Shown piece after piece: positions 8,529 through 19,002 of a stretch of DNA of 64,000 bases (position 1 is its first letter; each line of letters opens with the position of its first letter). The notes beneath the pieces are model-generated. The model saw only the letters and a list, made by a program, of their open reading frames with translations, was not told where the DNA came from and ran no database searches. Position numbers and translations under genes: made by a program. The DNA is from G963662675 sp963662675 (GTDB lineage: Bacteria; Bacteroidota; Bacteroidia; Bacteroidales; Prolixibacteraceae), in contig CAXXHP010000004.1 of NCBI GenBank assembly GCA_963662675.2, forward strand, positions 1,426,001-1,490,000. Direction: 5' to 3'.

Positions 8529-10982
8529 ATGAACATTTCCTATAAGTGGTTAAAAGATTATATTGACTTTGACCTTCAACCTAACGAACTAGCAGAAATT
8601 CTGACTCAAACAGGTCTTGAAGTTGGTGGAGTTGAAGAAGTTGAAAGCATTAAAGGAGGACTTCGCGGTTTGGTTATTGGAGAAGTGTTGACATGTATGA
8701 AACACCCCAATTCTGATCATCTCAGCATCACGACTGTTGATGTGGGTAATGGTGAAATTCTACCGATTGTTTGCGGTGCACCAAATGTTGATGCAGGACA
8801 ACGCGTAGTGGTTGCTACTGTTGGGACAACTCTTTATGACAATGACAAAGAGTTCATGATAAAAAAATCTAAAATCCGCGGTGAAGTTTCGGAGGGGATG
8901 ATTTGTGCCGAAGACGAAATTGGGTTGGGAAACAGTCATGATGGAATTATGATTTTACCCGAAGATGCCGTTGTTGGCACACCTGCCAGTTCTTATTTCA
9001 ATGTAGAATCTGATTTCTGTATTGAAATTGACATTACCCCAAACCGCATTGATGGAGCGTCACACTTTGGTGTTGCTCGTGACTTGGCAGCCTACCTTAA
9101 CCAAACGCAGGATGTTAGATACAAAAAACCATCTGTCGATAATTTTAAAGTTGATGACAACTCCCTGAATATTCCAATTGAGTTAGTAAATCCGGAGGCC
9201 TGTGCCCGTTATAGCGGACTAACAATAAGTGGGATTGAAATTAAGGAATCACCAGAATGGCTTAAAAACAGGATGAAAGCGATTGGTTTGAATCCAATTA
9301 ATAATGTCGTTGATATAACCAATTACATTTTATTTGAAACGGGGCAACCCTTACATGCTTTTGATGCTGATGAAATAACTGGGAATAAGGTATTTGTAAA
9401 AACGTTGCCCGCCGGAACCAAATTTATTACACTTGATAACGAGGAGCGTGAGTTACACCAAACCGATCTGATGATATGCAACGAAAAGGAACCGATGTGT
9501 ATCGGAGGTGTATTTGGTGGTATTAAATCAGGAATTAAGGAAACGACGAAAAACGTCTTTCTGGAATCAGCTTGTTTTGATCCTGTTTACATCAGAAAAA
9601 CAGCACGCAGACATGGATTAAATACAGATGCCTCATTCCAATTTGAAAGAGGTGTTGATCCGAATAATGTTATTTATACGTTGAAACGTGCCGCCCTACT
9701 TATTCAGGAAGTTGCTGGAGGGAAAGTTACATCTGATATTATCGACATCTACCCAACTCCGGTTAACCACTTTAAGGTTGATGTTAGCTTTGACAATATA
9801 ACACGCCTGATTGGGAAGGATTTGGGAGTTGAATCCGTCAAAAAAATTGTAGAGTCTCTTGAAATGAAAATCGAGAGTGAAACAGACCAAGGTCTCTCCT
9901 TGGCTATTCCTCCATATCGTGTTGATGTAAAACGCGAGGTTGATGTCATTGAAGATATTCTACGCATTTATGGATACAACAATATTGAAATTCCAATTCA
10001 GGTAAATGCATCGTTACAATACAGTGCCAAACCTGATCCTGTAAAGATTCGCAACCTTATGGCCGACATGCTTTCAGCACAAGGGTTCAACGAAATATGG
10101 TCAAACTCACTAACGAAAGCCTCATATTACGAAAACAGAGAATCTATATCAGACCAAAATACGGTTAAGCTTTTCAATCCACTAAGCTCAGATCTGAATG
10201 GCATGCGTCAAAGCCTGCTTTTTGGAGGTTTAGAGGCTGTTGCATACAACGCAAACCGCAGAAATGGCGATCTCAGCTTATATGAATTTGGAAACTGCTA
10301 TCATTTAACCGGGAAGGAACTCTCAGATAATCCTCTAAAGAATTATTCAGAAGAAGAACATCTGGCATTATTCATCTCCGGAAATAAAGAGCAAGAAAGC
10401 TGGGCAATTCCACAGGCAAAAAGCAACTTCTTTCAGCTAAAAACTTACGTTGAAAAGCTACTATGGAAACTTGGCTTAAACGCAGAAAAGTTGAAGTTAG
10501 AAGACACGAATAATGATCTTTTTTCTGAAGGCCTAATTTATTCCACTTCGAATGGACGCAAGTTGGTTGAATTTGGAACAGTTAGCACTAAGCTCCAAAA
10601 AGAGTTTGAAATTGAAAGTCCGGTATACTATGCAGATCTCTTGATGGATAGTCTATTTCTGGAGCAAAAGAATAATAAAACACTATTTACTGAACTTCCA
10701 AAATATCCGGAAGTGCGTCGTGATTTAGCCTTGCTGCTTGACAAGAATATTCGTTTTAAACAAATTAGAGATTTAGCTGAAAAAGTAGAGCGCAAGCTCT
10801 TAAGGAACGTTGATCTTTTTGACGTGTACGAAGGGAAAGGAGTGCCAGAAGGCAAAAAGTCATACGCTGTAAGTTTCATTTTGCGCGACAACGAAAAAAC
10901 GCTTAATGAAAAGCAAATTGAGAAAATTATGCAAAAGTTAATATTCTCTTTTGAAAAAGAATTGGGTGCTCAACTCCGATAA
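8529..10982 (+). CDS. pheT: Phenylalanyl-tRNA synthetase beta subunit
   Basis: 817-residue beta chain of the alpha2-beta2 PheRS, which charges tRNA-Phe. Domain order is canonical: N-terminal B1 helix, tRNA-binding OB fold (about 40-150, with VCGAPNV), B3/B4 editing module (about 210-385), B5 (around 400-480), the catalytic-like core, and the C-terminal ferredoxin-fold anticodon-binding domain (about 720-817, starting at YPEVRRDLAL). The pheS partner is not in the window, as is usual for Bacteroidota where the two genes are often unlinked. It has its own promoter and a strong terminator, so it is a single-gene unit. Confidence 0.97.
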   Translation: MNISYKWLKDYIDFDLQPNELAEILTQTGLEVGGVEEVESIKGGLRGLVIGEVLTCMKHPNSDHLSITTVDVGNGEILPIVCGAPNVDAGQRVVVATVGTTLYDNDKEFMIKKSKIRGEVSEGMICAEDEIGLGNSHDGIMILPEDAVVGTPASSYFNVESDFCIEIDITPNRIDGASHFGVARDLAAYLNQTQDVRYKKPSVDNFKVDDNSLNIPIELVNPEACARYSGLTISGIEIKESPEWLKNRMKAIGLNPINNVVDITNYILFETGQPLHAFDADEITGNKVFVKTLPAGTKFITLDNEERELHQTDLMICNEKEPMCIGGVFGGIKSGIKETTKNVFLESACFDPVYIRKTARRHGLNTDASFQFERGVDPNNVIYTLKRAALLIQEVAGGKVTSDIIDIYPTPVNHFKVDVSFDNITRLIGKDLGVESVKKIVESLEMKIESETDQGLSLAIPPYRVDVKREVDVIEDILRIYGYNNIEIPIQVNASLQYSAKPDPVKIRNLMADMLSAQGFNEIWSNSLTKASYYENRESISDQNTVKLFNPLSSDLNGMRQSLLFGGLEAVAYNANRRNGDLSLYEFGNCYHLTGKELSDNPLKNYSEEEHLALFISGNKEQESWAIPQAKSNFFQLKTYVEKLLWKLGLNAEKLKLEDTNNDLFSEGLIYSTSNGRKLVEFGTVSTKLQKEFEIESPVYYADLLMDSLFLEQKNNKTLFTELPKYPEVRRDLALLLDKNIRFKQIRDLAEKVERKLLRNVDLFDVYEGKGVPEGKKSYAVSFILRDNEKTLNEKQIEKIMQKLIFSFEKELGAQLR

Positions 10983-11011
10983 ACAATAAATACCGATTAA
11001 GGTTATAATAA

Positions 11012-11051
11012 ATAAGCGGTTGACAATAGGTCAGCCGCTTATTGTTTTTTC
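11012..11051 (+). terminator. Intrinsic terminator of pheT
   Basis: 14-bp stem with one G-U pair (11012-11025 with 11031-11044), 5-nt loop, then a run of six T residues. Confidence 0.9.
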
Positions 11052-11068
11052 ACACTTTATTTTTTGAA

Positions 11069-11974
11069 ATGTCCAATAATTTAAAAGGTATAATATACGC
11101 AGGTATCACAGCCATTTGTTTTGGTTTTTTGGCGATAATGCTAAAAGTTGCCGTTCAAAAGGTTGAACCGGAAACTATCGTTTGGTTTCGGTTTGTCATT
11201 TCCTTTGCAATACTGGCAAGCTGGCAAACATACCGCAATCCGCAAAGCCTAAAAATTCTGGTTAAGCCACCTCTCCTTTTAGTAATTGCGGCACTCGGGC
11301 TATCATGGAACTATATGGGCTTTATGTTGGGCGTACATTATACGAGTCCGAGCAATGCTCAACTAATCATTCAATCGGGAACTATTTCACTTGCCTTGGC
11401 AGGCTTTATATTTTTCAAAGAAAAAATCCGCAAATGGCAGATTGGGGGTTTTATTTTAGCAGGAATTGGCTTTGTACTTTTTTATCAAGAACAAATAAAG
11501 CTAATGATCGGTATTGAAGATCGCTATAATCTGGGTGTCATGTTCACATTCACCAGTGCCATGGCGTGGGCCATTTATGCAATTCTCCAAAAAAGCATGC
11601 TAACCAAATACTCACCTGCCTCATTGAACCTGTTTTTGTTTGGTTTTCCATCACTCTTGTATTTGCCATTTGTCAACTTTGCCTCTCTGGCAAACCTAGG
11701 CTGGATTTGGTGGGCTTTAATTATTTCTCTGGGGCTGAATACGTTTATCGCTTACACCTCGTTAGCCATGGCGTTAAGGTATACTGAAGCAAATAAAGTT
11801 AGCATCATTGTACTTCTCAACCCCATGATAACCTTTATTACAATGGGCATACTTGCCTGGCTAAATGTGAGTTGGGTTGAAAATGAGCGATTTTCAGTAT
11901 TCTCACTCATTGGAGCTGCAATAGTATTGGCAGGAGCAATTCTGGTGGTCGGAAAACCTTTTAGAAAGAAATAA
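11069..11974 (+). CDS. EamA/DMT family transporter
   Basis: About 301 residues with ten predicted hydrophobic helices arranged as two EamA repeats (about 8-140 and 155-295), the architecture of drug/metabolite exporters of the inner membrane. The open frame extends to a TTG at 11042, but that codon lies inside the pheT terminator, so I start at the ATG at 11069. The substrate cannot be read from sequence; relatives export amino acids, nucleobases or other metabolites. A second, divergent DMT protein is found at 57882. No operon partner. Confidence 0.88.
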   Translation: MSNNLKGIIYAGITAICFGFLAIMLKVAVQKVEPETIVWFRFVISFAILASWQTYRNPQSLKILVKPPLLLVIAALGLSWNYMGFMLGVHYTSPSNAQLIIQSGTISLALAGFIFFKEKIRKWQIGGFILAGIGFVLFYQEQIKLMIGIEDRYNLGVMFTFTSAMAWAIYAILQKSMLTKYSPASLNLFLFGFPSLLYLPFVNFASLANLGWIWWALIISLGLNTFIAYTSLAMALRYTEANKVSIIVLLNPMITFITMGILAWLNVSWVENERFSVFSLIGAAIVLAGAILVVGKPFRKK

Positions 11975-12068
11975 GCCCCTCCTCCTCCACTTCATTATTT
12001 GAGCAATAATCATTTATCTTTGATAAAAACAAGCAATTACGTTTATGTTCATTTAAATATTTGATGCT

Positions 12069-12347
12069 ATGAAAAAAGATATCCGATTATTGATGGTCTT
12101 ATTGTTGCTTTTATTGTTCATGGGCAGTTGTGCCACCCAATCTGTTAGTAACCTGCAAGATCCCCCCGGCTTTTGGCATGGTCTTCTTCACGGTTTTCTC
12201 ATCCTGTTTAGCTTTATCGGCAGCCTTTTTACAGACTATGAAATCTATGCTTTCCCCAACTCCGGTGGCTGGTACAATTTTGGCTTTCTGCTTGGTGCCA
12301 TGATTTTTCTTGGTAGCAGCCATGCAAAATCAAAAAAGAAGTGTTAG
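12069..12347 (+). CDS. Small lipoprotein with two hydrophobic segments
   Basis: 92 residues. The N-terminus (LLLLLLFMGSC) is a lipoprotein signal with Cys21, so the mature protein is likely anchored at the membrane. After it come two further hydrophobic stretches (about 40-58 and 70-86) separated by a loop with DYEIYAFPNSGGWYNFG, and a basic tail. The pattern fits small hypothetical membrane proteins common in Bacteroidota. A TATCTTTG box at 12015-12022 may be its -7 element, though no -33 box is placed well. Function unknown. Confidence 0.7.
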   Translation: MKKDIRLLMVLLLLLLFMGSCATQSVSNLQDPPGFWHGLLHGFLILFSFIGSLFTDYEIYAFPNSGGWYNFGFLLGAMIFLGSSHAKSKKKC

Positions 12348-12469
12348 TCCAGTATATCAATAGGTTTTAACATTATCTTCATAACATCAATAACAATATT
12401 AGTTTAACTGCACTTCTTTTGTATTTGCATTTGAAATTGCATTAAATTGTCGGTGGTAAAAACAGAACC

Positions 12470-14305
12470 ATGGGGAAACCATTCCTTCATTTTATAATCA
12501 TACTTGTTACCTGCCTTGCCTGTTTTTGGAACTCAACAGCACAGGAAAACTATGAAGTACGCAGCGTATCTTTCCAAGGGAACAAAACACTTTCAAAAGA
12601 CTATTTACTGGAAAAAATAGCAATCTCCGAAGTTTCTTATCTCGAAAAAGTTTTCACAAAAAAAGAACCTTTCCTTTATAATAAAGAACTGATAGATCAG
12701 GAGTTGGGACTATTAAAAAGGACTTACCAAAGCGAAGGTTTTTTATATGTAAAAACAAACATTCATCCATTTTTGGTTAAAGACAAAAAACAAACACTTA
12801 AACTTTCCATTGAAATTGAAGAGGGAAATCCGGTGCTTATCGACAGTATTGCAATTCATCTAATAGATGAAACTGATCCAATCAATATGGACTCCCTCAC
12901 AAGTAAAGTATTCCGAAATTTGGAATTAGTTAATGGGAGTCGGTTTAGGGATGCAGCGCTGACCAATGACATTCAGATAATTGAAAATGCTTTTCGCAAT
13001 TTAGGCTATGCATACGTTGAGGTCAGCTATAAATTAAACCTAAACCCAGATCAATATCTTGTTGGCATCACCTATTCTGTAAATCCGGGTCCGGTTTGCT
13101 ATTTGGCAGAAACGACCATTTCCGGAAATAGGAATATCTCAGAATCCTTTATCCTGAAACAAATTGAATACAATAAAAATGGGTTATACAACAAATCATT
13201 ACTAGATGAAACACGAAGAAACTTGTACCAGTTTCAACTATTCAAAGTAGTCTCCGTTCTTCCGGGAACAGATATCGACACAAAAACAAATCATATTCCT
13301 ATAAATATATATATTGAAGAAGCACCAAGGTTGAGTACCCAATTTGGGGTTGGATATGGAACCGAAGATAAGTTTCGCACATTTATGGATTTAAATTATC
13401 GTGGTTTTTTAGGTGGAGCACAACGAATTAACCTCTATCTGAAACATTCAGCACTTGAGCCCTACTCTGCAAGTTTGCGATGGATACAACCTCAATTTTT
13501 CGGAAAGAACAGTACGATTGCACTTAATCCGTTTATCAACCGCAACTCAGAGCCAGGCTATGACATTCGCACCTTTGGAATAAACCTGCCAATAACTTAT
13601 CGGGTTAATGATCGGCTAAACAGCACCGCTACCTATTACATTGAGAATGTAAAACAACAAGTTGAAGCAGGCGACCCGGCAATTGAGGACATGGAAGACG
13701 ACAAATTCCTATATAACAAATCGGGAATACTAATTAGTGCAGTCTATAATAATTCATCTCCGAAATTTTCACCAACTAAGGGAAAAATCTTGTCTCTCGG
13801 ATTTAAATTGAATGGCCATTTATTTGGTAGCGACTTTAATTACACCCGTTTATGGGGCGATTTTAAGACATACCACCCTTTTGGAAAGGGAGTATTTGCC
13901 TACCGGATAATGGCCGGAGGGATTAGCTCAGCAGATAACAGTCAATTTATTCCGGTGGAAGATCGGTTTTATTCGGGGGGAAGCAACTCTATTCGCGGAT
14001 GGAGCCGCTCTGAACTTGGCCCAAAACGGGATAGTGGCACACCCTCAGGCGGAAAAAGTATTTTTGAAAGCAATGTAGAAATACGATATCCTCTAATTGG
14101 ACGATTAAGTGGCGTTACATTTCTCGATGCGGGAAATGTGTGGACAGAATCATTCACTTATAAGATGAATGAATTGGCTTATGCGGCCGGCTTAGGACTT
14201 CGGATTGAGACGCCAATTGGACCTATTCGTTTTGATGCCGGGTTACCGTTGTGGGATGAAAAGAAAAACCCTCAGTTTTTTATTAGTGTAGGACAAGCAT
14301 TTTAG
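12470..14305 (+). CDS. tamA: Omp85-family outer membrane protein (TamA/BamA-like)
   Basis: 611 residues with an N-terminal signal peptide ending near NSTAQ. The first half holds about three POTRA-like modules (roughly 27-110, 110-205, 205-290, the last with ISGNRNISESFILKQIEYN) and the second half a 16-strand Omp85/D15 surface-antigen barrel ending in phenylalanine, the usual sorting residue. Length is shorter than BamA and close to TamA. The next gene, eight bases downstream, is TamB-like, which identifies the pair as the Tam module for moving or inserting proteins or lipids into the outer membrane. The role beyond the family is inferred from E. coli. Confidence 0.9.
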   Translation: MGKPFLHFIIILVTCLACFWNSTAQENYEVRSVSFQGNKTLSKDYLLEKIAISEVSYLEKVFTKKEPFLYNKELIDQELGLLKRTYQSEGFLYVKTNIHPFLVKDKKQTLKLSIEIEEGNPVLIDSIAIHLIDETDPINMDSLTSKVFRNLELVNGSRFRDAALTNDIQIIENAFRNLGYAYVEVSYKLNLNPDQYLVGITYSVNPGPVCYLAETTISGNRNISESFILKQIEYNKNGLYNKSLLDETRRNLYQFQLFKVVSVLPGTDIDTKTNHIPINIYIEEAPRLSTQFGVGYGTEDKFRTFMDLNYRGFLGGAQRINLYLKHSALEPYSASLRWIQPQFFGKNSTIALNPFINRNSEPGYDIRTFGINLPITYRVNDRLNSTATYYIENVKQQVEAGDPAIEDMEDDKFLYNKSGILISAVYNNSSPKFSPTKGKILSLGFKLNGHLFGSDFNYTRLWGDFKTYHPFGKGVFAYRIMAGGISSADNSQFIPVEDRFYSGGSNSIRGWSRSELGPKRDSGTPSGGKSIFESNVEIRYPLIGRLSGVTFLDAGNVWTESFTYKMNELAYAAGLGLRIETPIGPIRFDAGLPLWDEKKNPQFFISVGQAF

Positions 14306-14313
14306 TTAAACAC

Positions 14314-17300
14314 ATGCAAAAAGCAATTAAATATAGCTTACAATTTTTGGGATGGCTCGTGCTGACTTTCCTCCTATTACTAATAATTGTAGGCATACTC
14401 ATTCAAACCAAACCGATTAAGGGAAAGCTGGTTAAACTTTCTGAACAACAAATTTCAGCTCGTATAAACGGGAACTTTTCAATAGGAGAAATAGATGGCA
14501 ACTTTTTCACAAATCTGAGACTCAAAAATATTTTATTAACAGAGAATACAGACACCCTTATTTACATTACTGAAATTGATGCTCATTATAATTTGATGCC
14601 TTTATTATATAGAAAGCTGCAAATAGATTCGGTTCACATAGATCACCCATACTTGCATTTGAAACAAGAAAATGATTCTATCTGGAACATACAGCGAATT
14701 ATAAAGCCAACAACGAATGGTGCAGATACCAAATCTTCTACTCGTGATTCTTATAAAATTGATTTATCACTTTTCTCAATAACCGAAGGAATTGTAAAAG
14801 TTGAGTCTGTCAACACCCTTATTCCACAAAGCATACAACATCTAAACACCAAACTCACACTTCTTTGGGAAGAAGATCAACAAACCCTAAAACTTACCGA
14901 TTTTTCCCTCGCAACCGATTCGCCAAACATGGAACTAAAGCGACTTACGTTTCAGGTCAATCGAAATCAAGAGTTGATTGAACTGTCAAACTTTCGTATA
15001 AAGACAGCCCAAAATCAAATCGATGTCACAGCCAAATATCAAGAAGATAAAAACATCAAATCGACAACAAAGGCACAGAGTACTCCCCTTCAATTCAAAG
15101 AATTTGAGTTCTTTCTTCCTGATCTAAAAATCCCTGCAACTCCAATACTCAAATTAAATACGGCACTGGAAAATAATTCACTTCTGGCGACTATTGAATT
15201 GACAGACCAGAACCAACGGATCAATCTTGATTTTACGGCTTTAAATTTTTCCGAATGGCTTTTAAATAGAACTGACACGTTGCTAAACTACCAGTTATCC
15301 AGCAAATTCGAGAATGTGGAATTACTACATTGGCTAGGGGACTCCAGCCTAAATTATCTCATAAATGGAGATTTAATGGCTAACGGGAAAGGTACCGATC
15401 CCAAAACAATGTCCTTGTCAATGAAAGGCAATTTTAACGAGTGCATCATTGAAAATATTCCAATTGACCAATTCAATTTCAACATCGGACTTAAAAATGG
15501 GAACCTCAGTGGGCAAGCAAAAGGACAAGGTATTTTTGGAGAAATTGACCTTCGCCCTACTGTTAAAAACCTATTCGAAAAGCCAAGCTACAACTTGGAA
15601 TTCATCACTCGAAACCTTGATGCATTCATACTTATCGATGTCGACAGCATGAAATCAAACCTAAACTTAAAGGCAAACATTTCAGGAACCGGATTTGATA
15701 TAAATACAGCCACGCTAAGCACAAAAGGTAGTTTCGTTGACAGTAAATTTCAGGACATTCTTGTTGATCAGCTCAATTTTAAGTTTAACATGAACAAGGG
15801 AAACCTCAGCGGATTGGCAAATGGCTTTGGAAACTTTGGCGAGTTTTCAATAAGCCCAACTATTCAGAATATTACAGGTGACCCCAGTTACCAAATCGAA
15901 CTAAATACAAATCAACTCAATTTATCACGTTTGACCGACGTAAATAGTTTGGAAACTGACTTGAATATAAATGTCAACATCTCGGGCAAAGGGTTTGACC
16001 CTCAAACAGCCATACTAACCGCAGATGGTAATCTCATGGATAGTAAATTTCAAAACTTACTTTTCGACCGGCTAAATTTCAATTTTATTTTCGACAAGGG
16101 AACTCTGAATGGACTAGCACAAGGACTAGGTAAATTTGGTGAATTTACGATTACGCCACATATTCAGGATCTGATGGGAGAACCTAGTTACCAGTTTAAT
16201 TTGACCACCCACCAACTTGATTTCTCAGAGATGACAGGAGTTGACAGCTTGAAATCGAACATTAACTTACAAGCAGAGGTCGATGGTAAAGGTTATGATC
16301 CAAAAACATTATTTGCCAATGCAACAGTTATTTTTTCAGCCTCTCAGTTTCAAGAAATAAAACTTGACACCCTCTTTGCAAAGGGACAATACAGTTTTAA
16401 TAACCTTCAGTTGGATTCGGTATGGGTACAAACCAATTCATTGCAATTAAATGCCTATGGGAACTATAATACAGAAGCCAATTCTGACCTAACACTATCA
16501 GCCGACATTAAAGACATAGATGGGTTCACGGCATTCTTCCCTATCGATAATTTACAAGTTGAAGGTCACTTGGATGCTCATCTGACCGGAAAGCTAGATT
16601 CCCTGAATCTGCAAACAACAATTGACATAGAACATTCAGGCTTTAACAACTTTCTAACAGACAAATTGCGAATCGGTGCAAATGCTCAAATAACAGGTTC
16701 TGACACGCTAGTTTCGGCACATATTGTTGCACACAACATCCGAAACGAGTCGCTAACCCTAGACTCGTTAATCATGGATCTAAAAGCTGATCCTGACTCT
16801 GTTTTTGTAAATGGAAAATTAAACGCAAGTGATTTCAAAAGTCAATTCCGGGCAGGGGCTCATCTGGGAAAGCAGATAAGATTGACTTTGGAGGAATTAG
16901 TCATTGACTATAGAGACCAACATTGGGCTCTGCAACAAGCTCCTGCAATTTTCAATATAGACTCAGTAAACTACCACATTGACCAATTCCTGCTCGCCTC
17001 AGGCTCTGGAGAAAACATCCAGTCGATTACAGCTCAAGGCAACATTAGCCTTAATGGAGCTGAAGATTTTAATCTGAAAATTGTCAATTTAGATATCAGC
17101 CAGTTGGCGAACTTATTACAGATGGAGCTGGATGCTTCCGGAGAATTGGAGCTGAACATGAAATTGAGCGGCACCGCAGAATCCCCAATATTAAAGAGTA
17201 ATTATGCCCTTAACAAGGCTATTTTTAATGATTATCAGTTTTCTGATTTTGGGGGGATTCTTGATTTCAAGAACAAACTGGTGAGCATAAAAACAAATAT

Positions 17301-18798
17301 AGCATTAAAAGATAGTGGCAATTTCATATTGAATGGTGCCATCCCCCTCCAATTCCAGCTTGATAGTTTAAGTTACAGTTACGACCCTCAAGACTCTATT
17401 AATGCAACATTATCTGTAAATAATTTCCCGCTAGCAGCCTTCCAGTCTACAAATATGGCCGATAAGGTTTTTGGCTATTTCGAGGGTGACATCTCCTCCA
17501 ATGGCCCAATGGAATCGCCCAACATACAAGGAAACTTACAACTCAAACAAGCTTCCGTAAAAATACCGGAGTATGGCATCAACTACCACGATATTATTTT
17601 TGACATGGAGTTCATGCGGGACAAAATAAACCTGAATACGTTTTCCATAAAATCGGCTGACGGAGAAATGACTTCTACCGGACAAATTCTTTTTAAATCG
17701 GGGATGTACAATGGTGAGATTGACCAAACACAACTAGAATTCAATTTAAAAAAGTTCAACCCGGTAAACCATCGACAGTTTAACATGCAGGTTTCAGGAA
17801 ACGCCAACCTTAATGCAAAAAATGGAGATTTGGTTTTTGATGGAGATTTATCTGTTCCCAAATCTGAAATATATTTACCAGCTATATTCACAATGATGGG
17901 CAAGATTTATGAGACAGAGATATCTCAACCCATTTTGGTCCGTGAAATGGAAAACATGTCAGCACAAACAGACACCCTCTCATTTGGGAGAATAAAACCA
18001 GCCAAAACGGATAGTTCACAATTCAACTACTTTAAACAAATTGAGGGTTCACTAAGAATAAAAATTCCTAAAAACACATGGATAAAAAATGAAGATATGC
18101 GCCTTGAAATTTCAGGTGATCTGGAATTAATTAAGCACAAATCATTTTCTGAGATTTTTGGCTCTGTCGATGTTGTACGTGGCCAATATGATTTATTGGG
18201 AAAAAGATTTATCATTAAGGAGGGAACCATCAGTTTCCAGGGAGGAGAAGAAATTATTCCCCAAATGGACATTACAGCATCCTATACCTTCCGGAATTCG
18301 GAAAGAGTAGAACAGACGATAACTGTTCAAGTTTTGGGTTCAACAGAATCTCCAACTGTCAATTTCTCGCTGGACAATGTTTCAATTAACGAAGGTGATG
18401 CTTTATCATACATTCTTTTTGGGAAGAAAATGAACGAATTGTCTATCGACCAACAAGAAAATATTACAGGTGCAGGCGGTAGTAGTATTGCTAAAACTGC
18501 AACAGCTGCAATACTCACCTCCCAAATAACCAAATTTGTAGGTGAAAAACTAAACGTTGACTTTATCGAAATAAAAAGCAATGGAGGTTTTGAAAACGCG
18601 ACAGTAGTTGTTGGGAAATATATCACTAATGATTTATTTGTAAGCTACGAACAAAGGTTTGGAGAAACCAGTGAAAAAGACTTGGCTAAGTATGAAGTAA
18701 AACTTGAATATGAACTTTTTCGCTTTTTATTCTTCCAATTGAACAATTCATCTAACGACAGTGGTTTTGATGTAATTTTCAAATTAGACTCCAAATAA
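14314..18798 (+). CDS. tamB: Translocation/assembly module TamB-like protein
   Basis: 1494-residue AsmA-like/TamB protein: one N-terminal transmembrane helix (about 10-31), a long beta-rich periplasmic shaft, and a C-terminal TamB (DUF490) domain (about 1100-1494). TamB proteins bridge inner and outer membranes and work with the Omp85 partner encoded just upstream. Residues 358-657 are three consecutive copies of an exactly 100-residue unit (15385-15684, 15685-15984, 15985-16284), with a partial fourth copy after it. Each unit has a G(K/T)G-D opening, a NLSG/LNG turn, a FGEF strand and a PSY motif. This suggests recent shaft lengthening by tandem duplication. Family certain; cargo unknown. 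Confidence 0.92.
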   Translation: MQKAIKYSLQFLGWLVLTFLLLLIIVGILIQTKPIKGKLVKLSEQQISARINGNFSIGEIDGNFFTNLRLKNILLTENTDTLIYITEIDAHYNLMPLLYRKLQIDSVHIDHPYLHLKQENDSIWNIQRIIKPTTNGADTKSSTRDSYKIDLSLFSITEGIVKVESVNTLIPQSIQHLNTKLTLLWEEDQQTLKLTDFSLATDSPNMELKRLTFQVNRNQELIELSNFRIKTAQNQIDVTAKYQEDKNIKSTTKAQSTPLQFKEFEFFLPDLKIPATPILKLNTALENNSLLATIELTDQNQRINLDFTALNFSEWLLNRTDTLLNYQLSSKFENVELLHWLGDSSLNYLINGDLMANGKGTDPKTMSLSMKGNFNECIIENIPIDQFNFNIGLKNGNLSGQAKGQGIFGEIDLRPTVKNLFEKPSYNLEFITRNLDAFILIDVDSMKSNLNLKANISGTGFDINTATLSTKGSFVDSKFQDILVDQLNFKFNMNKGNLSGLANGFGNFGEFSISPTIQNITGDPSYQIELNTNQLNLSRLTDVNSLETDLNINVNISGKGFDPQTAILTADGNLMDSKFQNLLFDRLNFNFIFDKGTLNGLAQGLGKFGEFTITPHIQDLMGEPSYQFNLTTHQLDFSEMTGVDSLKSNINLQAEVDGKGYDPKTLFANATVIFSASQFQEIKLDTLFAKGQYSFNNLQLDSVWVQTNSLQLNAYGNYNTEANSDLTLSADIKDIDGFTAFFPIDNLQVEGHLDAHLTGKLDSLNLQTTIDIEHSGFNNFLTDKLRIGANAQITGSDTLVSAHIVAHNIRNESLTLDSLIMDLKADPDSVFVNGKLNASDFKSQFRAGAHLGKQIRLTLEELVIDYRDQHWALQQAPAIFNIDSVNYHIDQFLLASGSGENIQSITAQGNISLNGAEDFNLKIVNLDISQLANLLQMELDASGELELNMKLSGTAESPILKSNYALNKAIFNDYQFSDFGGILDFKNKLVSIKTNIALKDSGNFILNGAIPLQFQLDSLSYSYDPQDSINATLSVNNFPLAAFQSTNMADKVFGYFEGDISSNGPMESPNIQGNLQLKQASVKIPEYGINYHDIIFDMEFMRDKINLNTFSIKSADGEMTSTGQILFKSGMYNGEIDQTQLEFNLKKFNPVNHRQFNMQVSGNANLNAKNGDLVFDGDLSVPKSEIYLPAIFTMMGKIYETEISQPILVREMENMSAQTDTLSFGRIKPAKTDSSQFNYFKQIEGSLRIKIPKNTWIKNEDMRLEISGDLELIKHKSFSEIFGSVDVVRGQYDLLGKRFIIKEGTISFQGGEEIIPQMDITASYTFRNSERVEQTITVQVLGSTESPTVNFSLDNVSINEGDALSYILFGKKMNELSIDQQENITGAGGSSIAKTATAAILTSQITKFVGEKLNVDFIEIKSNGGFENATVVVGKYITNDLFVSYEQRFGETSEKDLAKYEVKLEYELFRFLFFQLNNSSNDSGFDVIFKLDSK
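15385..16284 (+). repeat. Three tandem 300-bp (100-aa) repeats inside tamB
   Basis: Unit starts at 15385, 15685 and 15985 are spaced exactly 300 bp, in frame. Conserved positions include DSKF, FGEF, PSYQ and the DxNSL/DSLK step near the end of each unit. Copies 2 and 3 are most alike. A decayed fourth copy begins at 16285 and loses similarity after about 45 residues. Confidence 0.85.
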
Positions 18799-19002
18799 TA
18801 ATCATATTCTACTTCCTTGAAATGTTAGCAGCAGATATGACTTAGGAGCCTAAAAATCGACAACTTACAAATATAATGTTAAGTTCAAAACACCTCTCCT
18901 CTTATTTTTAGATATCTAATCCCAATTGCTTATATTAAATGGTATCCTTGCCCCCTCTATTTCGTATACTAGACTAATTATTAACCACTTAATATAATAG
19001 TC

